Numbered from the stretch's first letter, positions 1 through 9,462 are shown. The stretch: 64,000 bases of DNA from Lachnospiraceae bacterium (GCA_949383255.1 CASJPF010000003.1:1-64000), one strand, 5' to 3'. The notes: generated by a model not told the origin, from the letters alone. Numbers and translations: made by a program.

Positions 1-159
1 AAGTGGAATTTTTAAAAACATTTTGCAATGCAAAAGGCATTATTGTAAATCAGTGCTTGAATATAAAGTTTGTGAAATAAAAAAATTATTGGACAATAAA
101 GAGTGTATATTTTCTGTTTATTGAGGATAAAAAATATAAGGAAAGGATTTGGACTTGGC

Positions 160-834
160 ATGAATAAACTTAAAATATTAGTGGTAGATGACGAAAGCAG
201 AATGCGAAAGCTTGTGAAAGATTTCCTTGTAAAACAGAATTATGAAGTGATTGAGGCAGGTGATGGAAGTGAGGCGCTTGATATGTTTTTTGCACATCAA
301 GATATAGCACTTATAATACTTGATATTATGATGCCCAAGATGGATGGATGGCAGGTTTGCAGAGAAGTAAGAAATTATTCAAAAGTGCCGATTATTATGC
401 TGACAGCGCGCACAGATGAACGAGATGAACTGCAGGGCTTTCAATTAGGAGTTGACGAATATATTGCAAAGCCATTTAGCCCTAAAATTCTTGTGGCGCG
501 AGTGGAGGCAATTTTGCGCAGAACCAACCAAATTACAGAAAATGAAGTGCTTGAGTATGGCGGAATAGCAATTGATAAGGCAGCCCATGTAGTGACAATC
601 AATGGTAAGAATATTGATTTGAGTTTTAAGGAATTTGAGCTATTATCTTATTTTATGGAAAATAAAGGTATCGCACTTTCAAGGGAAAAAATTCTCAACA
701 GCGTGTGGAATTATGATTATTTTGGCGACGCTAGAACAATTGATACGCATGTGAAAAAACTAAGAAGTAAGCTTGGAGAAAAGGGTGATTTGATTAAAAC
801 AGTCTGGGGAATGGGCTATAAATTTGAAGTGTAA
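160..834 (+). CDS. OmpR/PhoB-family response regulator, orphan
   Basis: Cytoplasmic two-component response regulator of 224 residues. An N-terminal receiver domain (about 4-118) has the acidic pair D10-D11, the phospho-acceptor D55 in LDIMMP, the conserved Thr in MLTAR and the Lys in AKPF. A C-terminal winged-helix DNA-binding domain (about 130-224) ends in the typical GMGYKFEV. I chose the ATG at 160 because GAAAGGA lies 12 bases upstream and the receiver fold begins at once; an in-frame start at 103 would add 19 unlikely residues. No sensor kinase follows. The next 400 bases are non-coding, so this regulator is an orphan or lost its kinase. Family call is firm; target genes are unknown. Confidence 0.93.
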   Translation: MNKLKILVVDDESRMRKLVKDFLVKQNYEVIEAGDGSEALDMFFAHQDIALIILDIMMPKMDGWQVCREVRNYSKVPIIMLTARTDERDELQGFQLGVDEYIAKPFSPKILVARVEAILRRTNQITENEVLEYGGIAIDKAAHVVTINGKNIDLSFKEFELLSYFMENKGIALSREKILNSVWNYDYFGDARTIDTHVKKLRSKLGEKGDLIKTVWGMGYKFEV

Positions 835-1247
835 ATGTGATACATTGATTAAAAGACGCATTAAAGAATAATTGATATATAGGTTTGTGTACATTATAAT
901 CAAGATAAAAACTAAGCTGAAAAAATCTTTTATCAATAAACAAAGGATTGGTAATACGTGGAGAATATTAATGTTGATAAGGTGTGTGACGTACTGCCCC
1001 CACTTCTAAAGTGGGGGACTTCTTGCTGATTTAGGTTAAAGGAACTTCAAAGAAAATGAAACAAAGATGTAGGTTACATAGACCCCGTTTTAATCGCAGA
1101 AGTAGAAAATACAGAAATTTGAAATAACGTAGAATTTTGTGTAAGATACCACGGACAGACTGTAAAGAACAGTGATAAATTGTGGGTACATTTCCAAAAA
1201 ACAGGCGTTAATTTTCTAACATCAAAAGTTGTGGAGGTCTTAATTTT
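835..1247. other. 413-base intergenic region with a strong hairpin and possible decayed coding
   Basis: No intact gene. It holds a perfect 9-bp stem (997-1017) and, at about 1060-1245, short protein-like stretches broken by stops in two frames. These could be remnants of a mobile-element gene or of a lost kinase gene, but I could not identify them. A Shine-Dalgarno GGAGG at 1233 serves the next gene. Confidence 0.5.
997..1017. other. GC-rich 9-bp hairpin
   Basis: CCCCCACTT, a 3-base loop CTA, then AAGTGGGGG form a perfect stem, followed by ACTTCTTGC rather than a T tract, so it is a poor intrinsic terminator. Such C/G-block hairpins are common at ends of IS200/IS605-type elements in Clostridia. 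No transposase is present, so a transposon relic is only a guess. Confidence 0.4.
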
Positions 1248-1712
1248 ATGGATAGAATTAAAATGGTTCAAGACTATGTGGATGAAATATTACAGAGTTC
1301 TGTTAATAAAATTGAAAGAGAATGTGGATATAAACATTTATATGGTGTTTCACAGGCGTGTGCTGTCCTTGCAATGAAGCGAAATGAAAATGTTGAGCTG
1401 GCTGTGGTTGCCGGGCTTTTGCACGATATATACAGATATAAGATGCATGATAGTACGGATCATGCCCACAAAGGTTCGTTACTTGCAGCGGATATATTAT
1501 GTTCTATTGGTTCCTTTTCAAGTGACGAAATAGATAAAATATCGCAAGCAATTTATAATCATAGTGATAAGACGAATAGAAACACCTTATTTGATGAAAT
1601 TCTTAAGGATGCAGATGTATTACAACACTGTTTGTACAATCCGCTTGCTTGTGTGGCAGAACATGAAAAAGATAGATTTAGAATGCTAAAAGAAGAGTTC
1701 GGATTAATCTGA
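1248..1712 (+). CDS. HD-domain metal-dependent phosphohydrolase
   Basis: A 154-residue soluble HD-superfamily protein. The expected metal ligands are visible: H30, the H59-D60 doublet in GLLHDIY, H72/H74, H105 in the IYNHSD segment and D121/D123 in DADVLQH. This arrangement (H...HD...H...H...D) fits small stand-alone HD hydrolases acting on nucleotides or related phosphoesters; the substrate cannot be told from sequence. GTGGAGG lies 10 bases before the ATG. The gene stands alone, with a structured repeat downstream. Confidence 0.85.
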   Translation: MDRIKMVQDYVDEILQSSVNKIERECGYKHLYGVSQACAVLAMKRNENVELAVVAGLLHDIYRYKMHDSTDHAHKGSLLAADILCSIGSFSSDEIDKISQAIYNHSDKTNRNTLFDEILKDADVLQHCLYNPLACVAEHEKDRFRMLKEEFGLI

Positions 1713-1791
1713 CAAATAGAATCAAACGAAATAAAGGCAGTTTATGAAAAGGGGCTTTATTCTATGTACGGATAAAACCTCTTTATTTTAT

Positions 1792-1872
1792 GCATATGGG
1801 CGTCCAAATGAAGTATATCAGCAAATCTGATAAACGCTTAGCGCGCAAGTAGGGGAAAAATTTTCCCTACTT
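1792..1872 (+). repeat. Structured intergenic repeat, GAGTAGGG family (copy 1)
   Basis: Two hairpins in a row. The first has outer arms around GGGCGT/ACGCTT and an inner stem TATCAG-caaat-CTGATA (1816-1832). The second pairs AAGTAGGGGAAAA with TTTTCCCTACTT (1847-1872). The same architecture recurs at 11886, 25931, 28129, 29780 and 36150. It probably also ends transcription of the HD gene. Confidence 0.65.
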
Positions 1873-1892
1873 CATTTCTTACAGATAAAAAC

Positions 1893-1941
1893 TTGACAAA
1901 AAGACAACATAATGTTATATTTAAAGACAACATAATGTTGT
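1893..1941 (+). promoter_or_regulatory. Promoter with two BlaI-type operators
   Basis: TTGACA (1893-1898), a 17-base spacer and TATATT (1916-1921) form a good sigma-A promoter. ACAACATAATGTTAT (1904-1918) lies between the boxes, and ACAACATAATGTTGT (1927-1941), a perfect 7+1+7 dyad, lies just after the start site. Binding by the adjacent BlaI-like repressor, giving autoregulation, is inferred from position and symmetry. Confidence 0.85.
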
Positions 1942-1961
1942 ATATTGTGGAGGACAAATTT

Positions 1962-2342
1962 ATGATACAGAAAATATCGGATACTGAGCTTGAAATTATG
2001 AAAATTATATGGGCTAATTCGGGGAAGGCAACCTTGTTTCCTTATATTATGGAGGGATTAGCGGCTAGAGGTAAGCCATGTCAAAAAAATACTCTGATTG
2101 TATTGCTGTCGCGGCTGATTGACAAGGGTTTTTTGAGTGCTAGAAAAATTGGACGTCGTAATGAATATACCACACTTGTTTCAGAAATGGAATATCAGAC
2201 TGCACAGACAAAATGCTTTTTGGATAAAATTTATGAAGGAAGCGCAAAAGGGTTGGTCTCTAATTTGATAATGGGTGACCTGCTGACAGATGAAGAGTAC
2301 GAGGAATTGAAAAAGTTGCTAGAGAAAGGGAAAGAGAAATAA
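1962..2342 (+). CDS. BlaI/MecI-family transcriptional repressor
   Basis: A 126-residue winged-helix repressor of the BlaI/MecI/CopY family. The N-terminus (MIQKISDTELEIMKIIW) is the canonical start of the HTH, and the recognition region includes KNTLIVLLSRLIDKGFL. I start at the ATG at 1962 because GTGGAGGA ends 7 bases upstream; an upstream in-frame extension would run through the operator. The stop overlaps the next ATG (TAATG, 2340-2344), so it is co-translated with the BlaR1-like protease. In this family the membrane partner relieves repression by triggering repressor cleavage. The symbol blaI is withheld because no beta-lactamase is nearby. Confidence 0.92.
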   Translation: MIQKISDTELEIMKIIWANSGKATLFPYIMEGLAARGKPCQKNTLIVLLSRLIDKGFLSARKIGRRNEYTTLVSEMEYQTAQTKCFLDKIYEGSAKGLVSNLIMGDLLTDEEYEELKKLLEKGKEK

Positions 2343-4165
2343 TGAATGCTTTTTTGAAAATCTTTTTATCTATGTCTTTTTCTGGCGGTCTGCTAATTTT
2401 GGTCTTGCTTTTTGGAAAGAGATTTCTGAAAGACAAAGTTAGCCGACAATGGCAGTATTATATTTGGCTTGTTGTCATTTTGCGGCTGCTTATTCCATTT
2501 AATTTAGAAATAAATTTGATGGGACAAGCTTATCGTGAGGTCGATCAAGCCATTACCCATGTTGTGTATATGCCGCATCGACAGATCGCATCGAATCTGT
2601 CAGAAGACAGTTTTGCATCTGCTGGGATAGAATCGGACGATGAGAATATAAATGGTTTAGTAGAAAATTTGACAACAACGCATCAACTTCAAGATATTAG
2701 GACGTTGCTGGTCAATTATGCTTGGCTAATTTGGTTTATGGTTGCGTTGGGGTTACTAATACGAAAAATAACAATCTATCAGAGCTTTGCACAGTATATT
2801 CATGCTGGATTAACCCCTATTTCTGATATTGGATTGTTAAATCGCCTTTCTGTTGCTGCGGAGCAGGCGGGAGTAAAAAAGTCAATAGAACTTTGTGTCA
2901 ATCCGCTGATATCTTCACCATTGTTGATTGGCTTTTTTCATCCATGTATCATACTGCCAAGAGCAGATATTCAAGAAAAGAATTTTCAATATATCGTTCT
3001 GCATGAGCTGATGCATTATAAACGATGTGATATATTTTATAAATGGTTGATACAAATTACAATCTGTTTACATTGGTTTAATCCTCTTGTGTATCTTATG
3101 GGGCGCGAAATTACCAAAGCTTGTGAATTTTCTTGTGATGAAGCTATCCTTATTAAAGTGGGAAGTGACAATGCACATGATTATGGAACAACTTTGCTTG
3201 ACGCTATGGTAACAATTGGGAGATATAAGGAAAACATGGGGGTTGCTACATTAAGCGAGAACAAACAGATATTGAAAGAAAGGTTGGGTGCTATTATGAA
3301 ATTTAGAAAGCAATCGAGAATGGTTCAATTTTTGACCGTTGTTTTAACGTTGTGTGTGATTTTGTGCGCAGCCTTTGTTGGTACTTATACAATGGGAACT
3401 GTTGTTGATGCAGCATCGAAAGAAACAAATATCACAAGTTTTGACAAAACGAGCAATTTATCAACTTTCAATATAAATGCTTTATCTTCTGCATCAGATG
3501 AGCAAGTTGAAAAGACAAATGCATTTGTCCAATATATAGAGCGATACTATGAGGCTGGTAGTCTACCGTTGTTTGAAATCGTTTTTTCTCGATTAGATGA
3601 GGAAGCTCAGCGTAAGTGGTTAGACAGAATTTATACAGATGATCAAATTATGTTTTGGATCAGCGCCATTGATCAGTTGGAAGAGGACTGTATTTTAATC
3701 CAACAGTACGCGGAAAAACTTTATCGGGATGACGATATCACTTACTTTTCCGTTCTGGTGATGCATATGAGTGAGGAGGTATTAGAAAAATGGCTGGATA
3801 AGGCATTGGAGGATGAAAATTGGGCTTTTCAGTCTGTTCTCTTTGATGCGTTGGATAGAAACGATGAATTTGATGAACTGGAAAAGAAACAGGAAAAAGA
3901 ATGGGAGGAAGCACATATATCAAACTATCAGGCAGTAGGTGTTACAATAGATGGCAAGAATTATTATTATCAGGGAAAATTGGTCCATATTTTTCTGGAT
4001 ATTATACGGTCTGATAGGTCTTTCCACACATTGGATATAAATCCGAAGGGAACTGTCAATATTAAAATTATCCGTGATACGGATAACAAAATTACAGGGG
4101 TTGCATATATGACTGAGGCAGAAGTGATAGAGCTGTTAGGTGATATGGTTGATTCAGACAATTAA
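2342..4165 (+). CDS. BlaR1/MecR1-like M56 membrane metallopeptidase, atypical sensor
   Basis: A 607-residue integral membrane protein. N-terminal membrane helices (about 5-60 and 120-145) precede a zinc protease domain with HELMH at 221-225 and a downstream zinc-ligand region (ACEFSCDEA, about 257-265). A last membrane helix spans about 328-350, and the C-terminal 250 residues should lie outside. Classical BlaR1 carries a penicillin-binding domain there. Here I see no SxxK or KTG motif; instead the region is acidic and helical, with two similar segments around KWLDRIY and KWLDKAL, then a small mixed domain. The ligand is therefore probably not a beta-lactam. Forms a TAATG-coupled operon with the repressor. 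Confidence 0.85.
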   Translation: MNAFLKIFLSMSFSGGLLILVLLFGKRFLKDKVSRQWQYYIWLVVILRLLIPFNLEINLMGQAYREVDQAITHVVYMPHRQIASNLSEDSFASAGIESDDENINGLVENLTTTHQLQDIRTLLVNYAWLIWFMVALGLLIRKITIYQSFAQYIHAGLTPISDIGLLNRLSVAAEQAGVKKSIELCVNPLISSPLLIGFFHPCIILPRADIQEKNFQYIVLHELMHYKRCDIFYKWLIQITICLHWFNPLVYLMGREITKACEFSCDEAILIKVGSDNAHDYGTTLLDAMVTIGRYKENMGVATLSENKQILKERLGAIMKFRKQSRMVQFLTVVLTLCVILCAAFVGTYTMGTVVDAASKETNITSFDKTSNLSTFNINALSSASDEQVEKTNAFVQYIERYYEAGSLPLFEIVFSRLDEEAQRKWLDRIYTDDQIMFWISAIDQLEEDCILIQQYAEKLYRDDDITYFSVLVMHMSEEVLEKWLDKALEDENWAFQSVLFDALDRNDEFDELEKKQEKEWEEAHISNYQAVGVTIDGKNYYYQGKLVHIFLDIIRSDRSFHTLDINPKGTVNIKIIRDTDNKITGVAYMTEAEVIELLGDMVDSDN

Positions 4166-4260
4166 GTGGATTAATGATCTAATTTCATTATTTGTAGATT
4201 TGCTAAATAGGAGAGGGAATTTTTTCTATCTTTCTGTGTCGGATGAGTTTGCTATTCCAT

Positions 4261-4882
4261 TTAATATTCTTTTCGTTTAAAAATACAAACAGTTAATGGA
4301 TACGATAAGATAAACAGCAGCAGTGAAGAAATCATCATAATTATTGCTCCAAGCAAAGGGGCTGCGTCAGTTATATTGAAAAACATTGCGGCAATGCCAA
4401 CTGCGCAAAGCAAAGAGATTATTAGAAAAACAATAACTTTATCTTCTCCTGCCAAATAAATCAAAGGAATAAATAATGCTCCCATAAAAAACTTATGCTA
4501 ATTCCTAATGCAAATAAACTTGCGATTCCTGCGAACTGTTCGAGAGAAAATCCATGTAACATAAAAGATAAAGCAATGGTAATCCCAACAAAAAACACTC
4601 CGACAATTATCCATAAAAGTTGGTCCAAAAACAAGCTTTTTACAATATCAGTTCTTCTAACTGGTAGTGTAAGTTTATATTTTCCCCATTTTGACGAAAA
4701 TTCATTTCCAATAGCGGTTGCTGCATTTATCGAAAATCCAACAATTCCGATCATAATAAAATACATTTGTAGCGTTTGCGTTGGAATAATCGTAATGATA
4801 ATTGCAATTATGCGCATAAAAGCAAAAAAATTGTTGCGTTTGTCCATACAGTAATAAAATTATTTTTAAGAAGCCCTTTCAT
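4261..4882 (-). pseudogene. ABC-2 type transporter permease, two frameshifts
   Basis: The start (MKGLLKNNFITVW) is at 4882 in an ATGA overlap with the ATPase stop. That frame ends after 24 codons. The protein continues in another frame from about 4815 (AFMRIIAIIITII) to a stop at 4461, and then in a third frame to 4261 (ending ICIFKRKEY-like). Joined, these give about 200 residues with roughly six hydrophobic helices, typical of small ABC-2 permeases encoded after YtrA-type regulators. Two independent frame changes make a working protein very unlikely. Sequencing error at both A/T-rich sites is the alternative. Confidence 0.75.
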
Positions 4883-5745
4883 ACACGCTCCTCCTTTACC
4901 AACATTAAAAATATTTCATCAACCGAAATGTGATCGATCACAACATCTTTGTATTTTCTCTGTGCACCTTTCCAATCAGAAACCAACACGTCAATCTGAA
5001 AATCACGCTTTCGATAGGCAAGCATATCATTGGGGTCTAATGCGAGAAATTGACTTTCTTTGCAACGCATAACGGCATGGTTATATACCAAATCGTTTTT
5101 CGATGCGGTCATAATAAACTTGCCATTATGAATAAAGGTGATATAATCCGCAACCTTTTCCAAATCACTTGTGATATGGGAAGATAACAAAATAGAATGA
5201 TTTTCTTTCTGTACAAAGTCAAGAAATATATCTAACATTTCATCACGCACAATAGGGTCAAGTCCACTGGTCGCTTCATCTAAAATTAAGAGCTGTGGAT
5301 GATGTGATAGTGCAACCGCAATCGCTAATTTCATTGTCATTCCTCTGGAATATTGTTTAATTTTTTGGTTTACAGATAATTTGAAATCCTGTAAATACTT
5401 CTGAAACAAGGTATTGTCTTATTGCTTATAAAGTCCTGTCATAATTTTTGCTAATTGTTTTGGTGTCCAGCAAACAGGAAAATTGTTACCGTCATAGACA
5501 ACTCCAATTTTTTCTCTCATATCTGTGTCTGCGTCATACATTTCTTTTCCAAACAGCTTTATTTTTCCGCTATCCTTTGCAACTGTATTAAGAATACAGC
5601 CAATCGTAGTTGTTTTTCCCGCACCGTTTTCTCCAACAACTCCCATAATGACTCCATACGGCAAATGAAAGGATATATTTTCCAATGCGAAATTAGATTT
5701 TAAAAATGTTTTGGAAACCTGTTGTAATTCTAAAATATTTTCCAC
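4879..5745 (-). pseudogene. ABC transporter ATPase interrupted by an in-frame stop
   Basis: An ABC ATPase of about 288 residues starting with GTG at 5745, one base past the GntR stop. Walker A is GENGAGKTTT (near residue 39). The signature is the degenerate YSRGM, Walker B is LLILDEATSGLDP, and the H-loop is SSHIT. A TAA at 5419-5421 lies in the same frame between LYKQ and DNTLFQ and splits it into 108 and 176 codons. The distal part could restart at the TTG at 5409 but would lack Walker A. With the damaged permease behind it, the transporter is dead or dying, while its regulator gene is still intact. Confidence 0.8.
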
Positions 5746-5746
5746 A

Positions 5747-6124
5747 TTATTCGTCCTCCTGGTAAAATAAAGCTAATAATTCCGTCAATTTTTCAAGGGA
5801 AATATTGCTCATTCGCCCTATTTTGGCAGCCTCCTGTAAATGTTCCTCAGCAATACGCTGTTGTTCCTCTTGATAAAATTCTTTGTTCTGCGCTGAAACA
5901 AAACTTCCTCTGCCGACTGTCGTCTCGATAAAACCGTCTCTTTGTAAATCCTCATAGGCTTTTTGGACTGTAATGACACTTACATGAATTGATTTTGCCA
6001 AAGCGCGCATTGAGGGGATTGCATCACCTGTCTGTAGTTCGCCGCTCATTATCATTGCCTTGATTTGTGATGTGATTTGTTCATAAATCGGTTTATTCGC
6101 ATTGTTGCTGATAATAATTTCCAC
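5747..6124 (-). CDS. GntR-family regulator, YtrA subfamily
   Basis: A 125-residue regulator with an N-terminal GntR winged helix (about 8-76; PIYEQITSQIKAMI ... RDGFIETTVGRGSFV) and a short helical tail, the hallmark of the YtrA subfamily that controls neighbouring ABC exporters. First gene of a GntR-ATPase-permease operon read leftward. The operator/promoter at 6157-6197 is well preserved. It may now be a repressor without a functional target operon. Confidence 0.9.
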   Translation of the reverse strand: MEIIISNNANKPIYEQITSQIKAMIMSGELQTGDAIPSMRALAKSIHVSVITVQKAYEDLQRDGFIETTVGRGSFVSAQNKEFYQEEQQRIAEEHLQEAAKIGRMSNISLEKLTELLALFYQEDE

Positions 6125-6156
6125 ATATTCACCACCTCTTCTTCTTTAATGTACTT

Positions 6157-6197
6157 AATGTACAAGTACATTATATCATATTTTCTATTATAGTCAA
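6157..6197 (-). promoter_or_regulatory. Promoter and GntR operator of the ABC operon
   Basis: On the minus strand TTGACT (6197-6192), a 16-base spacer and TATAAT (6175-6170) form a promoter. The perfect dyad AATGTAC-AA-GTACATT (6157-6172) overlaps the -10 box, a classical place for a GntR repressor site. Confidence 0.75.
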
Positions 6198-6689
6198 TCT
6201 ATTAAATAAAATAACAATAACTTTAAGCCTTGTTGTTGCTATATAAAAAATATAGGTTGGTATAAGGTAGGATTCCGTAGTCGGCATTGGTGGGAATGTG
6301 TATAACTGGCTATCTTATAGAGTTGTAAGTAACTCTGTTTGCAGAATGTGGGAGAGCAGCACTCAATCGAGTGTATAATCTTGCAGTTACAGGGAATGGA
6401 ATTTGTACAATATTTTTGAAATACAGAAAACAATATAGCCATTAAAAAGGTTTTGACAAAGAAAAGGAAATTATTTCAACGAAACAGTTTAAGAAAGTTT
6501 GGATTGTTATTGCCAGTGTTATTATTACAAGGATCATGTAGGAATTTTGTGAAAAAAAGGAATTTAATGCTGGATTGTAATTTCTTTTTTTGTCATGAAT
6601 ATGATATTTTTGCCATGAATCTGATTTTCAGCTGGAAGAGATTGCAGTATGATTTTACTAAAAATGTAAAAATAAATGGAGGAACAAAA
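6198..6689. other. Leader region upstream of the glycoside phosphorylase genes
   Basis: About 490 bases without a supported gene. Small dyads are present: AGAGTT/AACTCT (6319-6336) and CACTC-aatc-GAGTG (6360-6373), the latter touching a TATAAT at 6374-6379 that could be a -10 box without a clear -35. The phosphorylase frame stays open back to a TTG at 6453, but that extension is not believed. Confidence 0.45.
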
Positions 6690-9419
6690 ATGCAATCAGA
6701 AATGCAGCCAAAACATATTACATTTGAACATGGAAATGAAATTTTTACAATGAACCACCCCGATAACTATACATATTTGTATTTTCCAATCGCTGGAGAG
6801 CAGGGGATTAAGTCGAGTGTAACCCCCAATTTTGCGGGTGATAGCAAGCTTGACCAAAATACGTTTATACTTGAGCCAGTGAGCAGTGAAAATCTTCATA
6901 ATAATAAGTCGTCTAGAAATTTCTGGTGCTGTGTTGAAGGCACGGGTGCATGGTCTGCGACAGGTATGTCAGCAGAGGCAGAATATGACAAGTATACAGC
7001 ACGTCAAGATGAATGTTGTGTAAAGGCAGGCTTTATGTGGCAGACCGTGACCAGAAAATCTTCCAAATATCAATTGAAGTCAACGGTCACAAATTTCGTT
7101 CCAGTGGACCACAATGTAGAAATTCTACAAGTTGTTATTGAGAACACAGCGGAGTGTTCACAAAAAATTACTCCAATTGCTGCGATTCCTGTCTATGGGA
7201 GAAGCGCGGATAATATTCGTGATCATAGACATGTTACCTCCCTTTTGCATCAAATTACTGTGACAAATCAAGGTATAGAAGTAAAGCCAAAACTTTCTTT
7301 TGATGAGAGAGGGCATCAGAAAAATCAGATGACATACTTTGTGTATGGGGTATCAGGAGATGGTGAATTGCCAGAGCAATTTTTCCCTGTGATAGAGGAT
7401 TTTATTGGGGAAGGTGGAAGCTTAATTGCACCGCTGGCAATAAAAAATAATATGGAAGGCATAAAGGCCGGTGTACAGATTGATGGAAAAGAAGCGCTGG
7501 GTGGCTTAAAATTTGCCAGTGTAACATTAAAGAGCAAAGAGACAGTGGCATATACAATTGTAATTGGTGCAGCAGAGAAAATGGATGCTATATCAGAAAT
7601 AATTGCTGTCTATGGCAGAGAGGACAAGGTGTATACTGCGCTGGAAGAGACAAAAAAATATTGGCAGGAGAAGGTGAATGTTTCCTTTCAAACTGGAGAT
7701 AAGATGACAGATAGTTATCTTCGATGGATTTGTTTTCAACCAATATTGCGGCGGTTGTATGGCTGTTCTTTTTTGCCGCATCACGATTATGGAAAGGGCG
7801 GTAGAGGCTGGAGAGATCTTTGGCAGGATTGTTTGTCGTTGCTATTTATGAATCCTGATGGTGTGCGTCAAATGATTGTTGACAATTATGGTGGCGTGAG
7901 AATAGACGGAACCAATGCAACAATTATTGGTGAGAAGCAGGGCGAATTTAAGGCGGATAGAAACAGTATTACGCGTGTCTGGATGGATCATGGCTTTTGG
8001 CCATTCTTAACGACAAAATTGTATATTGATCAGACAGGAGATATTGCCATTTTCGGTGAAAAAGTTCCATATTTTAAAGATAAGCAGGTGCAGAGAGGGC
8101 AGGCCTCTGACAGCGATTGGAATGAGGCATATGGTATGCAGCAGAGGACGCAGAGTGGAGTTGTCTATCAAGGAAGTATTGTAGAGCATATTTTATTACA
8201 GCAACTGTGTGCTTTTTATGAGGTGGGAGAGCACAATCATATTCGCCTGCGCAATGCGGACTGGAATGATGCACTTGATATGGCACCAGACAAGGGGGAA
8301 AGTGTAGCGTTTACAAGTGCCTATGCATATAATTTGAGAGAGCTGGCCGCATATCTTGAAAAATATGAAACAATCACTCAAAAGAGCCATTTGGAGTTGA
8401 CAGAGGAAATTGCAATTCTTCTTGCAGGAGATATGCAAAAGTATGAGGAGATAGAATGGAAACATGCAATATTGAATCAGTATGTGTTAACCTGCACACA
8501 TAATATATCTGATAGAACCGTTTTGATATCGATCGCGGAGTTAACACAAAATCTTAGAGATAAGGCAGCATGGATGATGGAACATATTCGCCATAATGAA
8601 TGGGTGACAGATAAAGCGGGAAATGGTTGGTTAAATGGTTACTATGACAATCATGGAAATCAGGTGGAAGGTGTACAGAATAATAATGTGCGCATGATGC
8701 TTACGAGTCAGGTATTTTCAATAATGAGTGGCACGGCAGATGAAGAAATGACTAGAAAAATTTGTCAAAGTGCAGACAAATATCTTTACAGAGAAAAAAT
8801 TGGCGGTTATCGACTGAATACAAAGTTTGATGAAGATAAGTTTGATCTTGGCAGAATGTTTGGATTTGCCTATGGAGAAAAGGAAAACGGCGCGGTATTT
8901 TCTCATATGACGGTTATGTATGCGAATGCGCTGTATCAGCGAGGATTTGTGGAAGAAGGTTACAAGGCGCTTCACACATTGCTTGCGACAGCAATGGATT
9001 TTGAGACAAGCAAGATTTATCCAGGTGTGCCAGAATATTTTGACGCGTCGGGACGCGGTATGTATAATTATCTGACAGGTGCTGCAAGCTGGTTTATGCT
9101 GACTATGATTACAGAGGTGTATGGCGTTAAGGGAAGTTTAGGGAATCTGGTGCTTGCGCCAAAGTTGATGGCAGAGCAATTTGACGCAGAGGGGAACGCT
9201 GCGATTCAATTAAATTTTTTGAAAAAGACGTTTTTGATTCAATATCATAACCCCAATAAAATATCTTACGGTGCATACAAAATTGAGAGTGCCCAGTGTG
9301 ATAATATAACACTTGAAAAAATGACAGATATGTCATATGCAGTATGCATGAGAAAGGAAATCATTGAGACACTTGACAGCACGATTCATGTGATTGATGT
9401 AGTACTTAGTTCCATATAA
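6690..9419 (+). CDS. GH94 glycoside phosphorylase, probable laminaribiose (beta-1,3) phosphorylase
   Basis: A 909-residue cytoplasmic GH94 enzyme that would split a beta-glucoside disaccharide with phosphate to glucose-1-phosphate and glucose. The motif around the general-acid Asp is DWND at 524-527 (NADWNDALDMAPDKGES). It has the N-terminal beta-sandwich (EPVSSENLHNNKSSRNFW), the helical catalytic barrel (RGWRDLWQD) and the family C-terminal part (TGAASWFMLTMI). Its length and N-terminal block differ from the 804-residue enzyme next door and resemble what I recall of the roughly 900-residue laminaribiose phosphorylases. With a GH16 endo-glucanase in the locus, beta-1,3 specificity is plausible but inferred. 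ATG at 6690 has TGGAGGAA 5 bases ahead. Confidence 0.8.
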   Translation: MQSEMQPKHITFEHGNEIFTMNHPDNYTYLYFPIAGEQGIKSSVTPNFAGDSKLDQNTFILEPVSSENLHNNKSSRNFWCCVEGTGAWSATGMSAEAEYDKYTARQDECCVKAGFMWQTVTRKSSKYQLKSTVTNFVPVDHNVEILQVVIENTAECSQKITPIAAIPVYGRSADNIRDHRHVTSLLHQITVTNQGIEVKPKLSFDERGHQKNQMTYFVYGVSGDGELPEQFFPVIEDFIGEGGSLIAPLAIKNNMEGIKAGVQIDGKEALGGLKFASVTLKSKETVAYTIVIGAAEKMDAISEIIAVYGREDKVYTALEETKKYWQEKVNVSFQTGDKMTDSYLRWICFQPILRRLYGCSFLPHHDYGKGGRGWRDLWQDCLSLLFMNPDGVRQMIVDNYGGVRIDGTNATIIGEKQGEFKADRNSITRVWMDHGFWPFLTTKLYIDQTGDIAIFGEKVPYFKDKQVQRGQASDSDWNEAYGMQQRTQSGVVYQGSIVEHILLQQLCAFYEVGEHNHIRLRNADWNDALDMAPDKGESVAFTSAYAYNLRELAAYLEKYETITQKSHLELTEEIAILLAGDMQKYEEIEWKHAILNQYVLTCTHNISDRTVLISIAELTQNLRDKAAWMMEHIRHNEWVTDKAGNGWLNGYYDNHGNQVEGVQNNNVRMMLTSQVFSIMSGTADEEMTRKICQSADKYLYREKIGGYRLNTKFDEDKFDLGRMFGFAYGEKENGAVFSHMTVMYANALYQRGFVEEGYKALHTLLATAMDFETSKIYPGVPEYFDASGRGMYNYLTGAASWFMLTMITEVYGVKGSLGNLVLAPKLMAEQFDAEGNAAIQLNFLKKTFLIQYHNPNKISYGAYKIESAQCDNITLEKMTDMSYAVCMRKEIIETLDSTIHVIDVVLSSI

Positions 9420-9462
9420 AATAAGTTCATATAAATTTAATAACCAAAGGAGAGATAGAAGA

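Noticed and set aside
997-1130. Relic of an IscB/TnpB-type element with its guide RNA
   Set aside because: Only a hairpin and a 23-codon basic peptide (RPRFNRRSRKYR) hint at it; this is too little to support the call.
5404-5424. TAA at 5419-5421 as programmed read-through of the ABC ATPase
   Set aside because: No stimulatory structure or special context is apparent, and the permease behind it is also broken, so decay is simpler.
6453-6689. In-frame extension of the first GH94 gene with a lipoprotein-like stretch (LLLPVLLLQGSC)
   Set aside because: It starts at a TTG without a ribosome site, GH94 enzymes are cytoplasmic, and TGGAGGAA plus ATG at 6690 match the family start.
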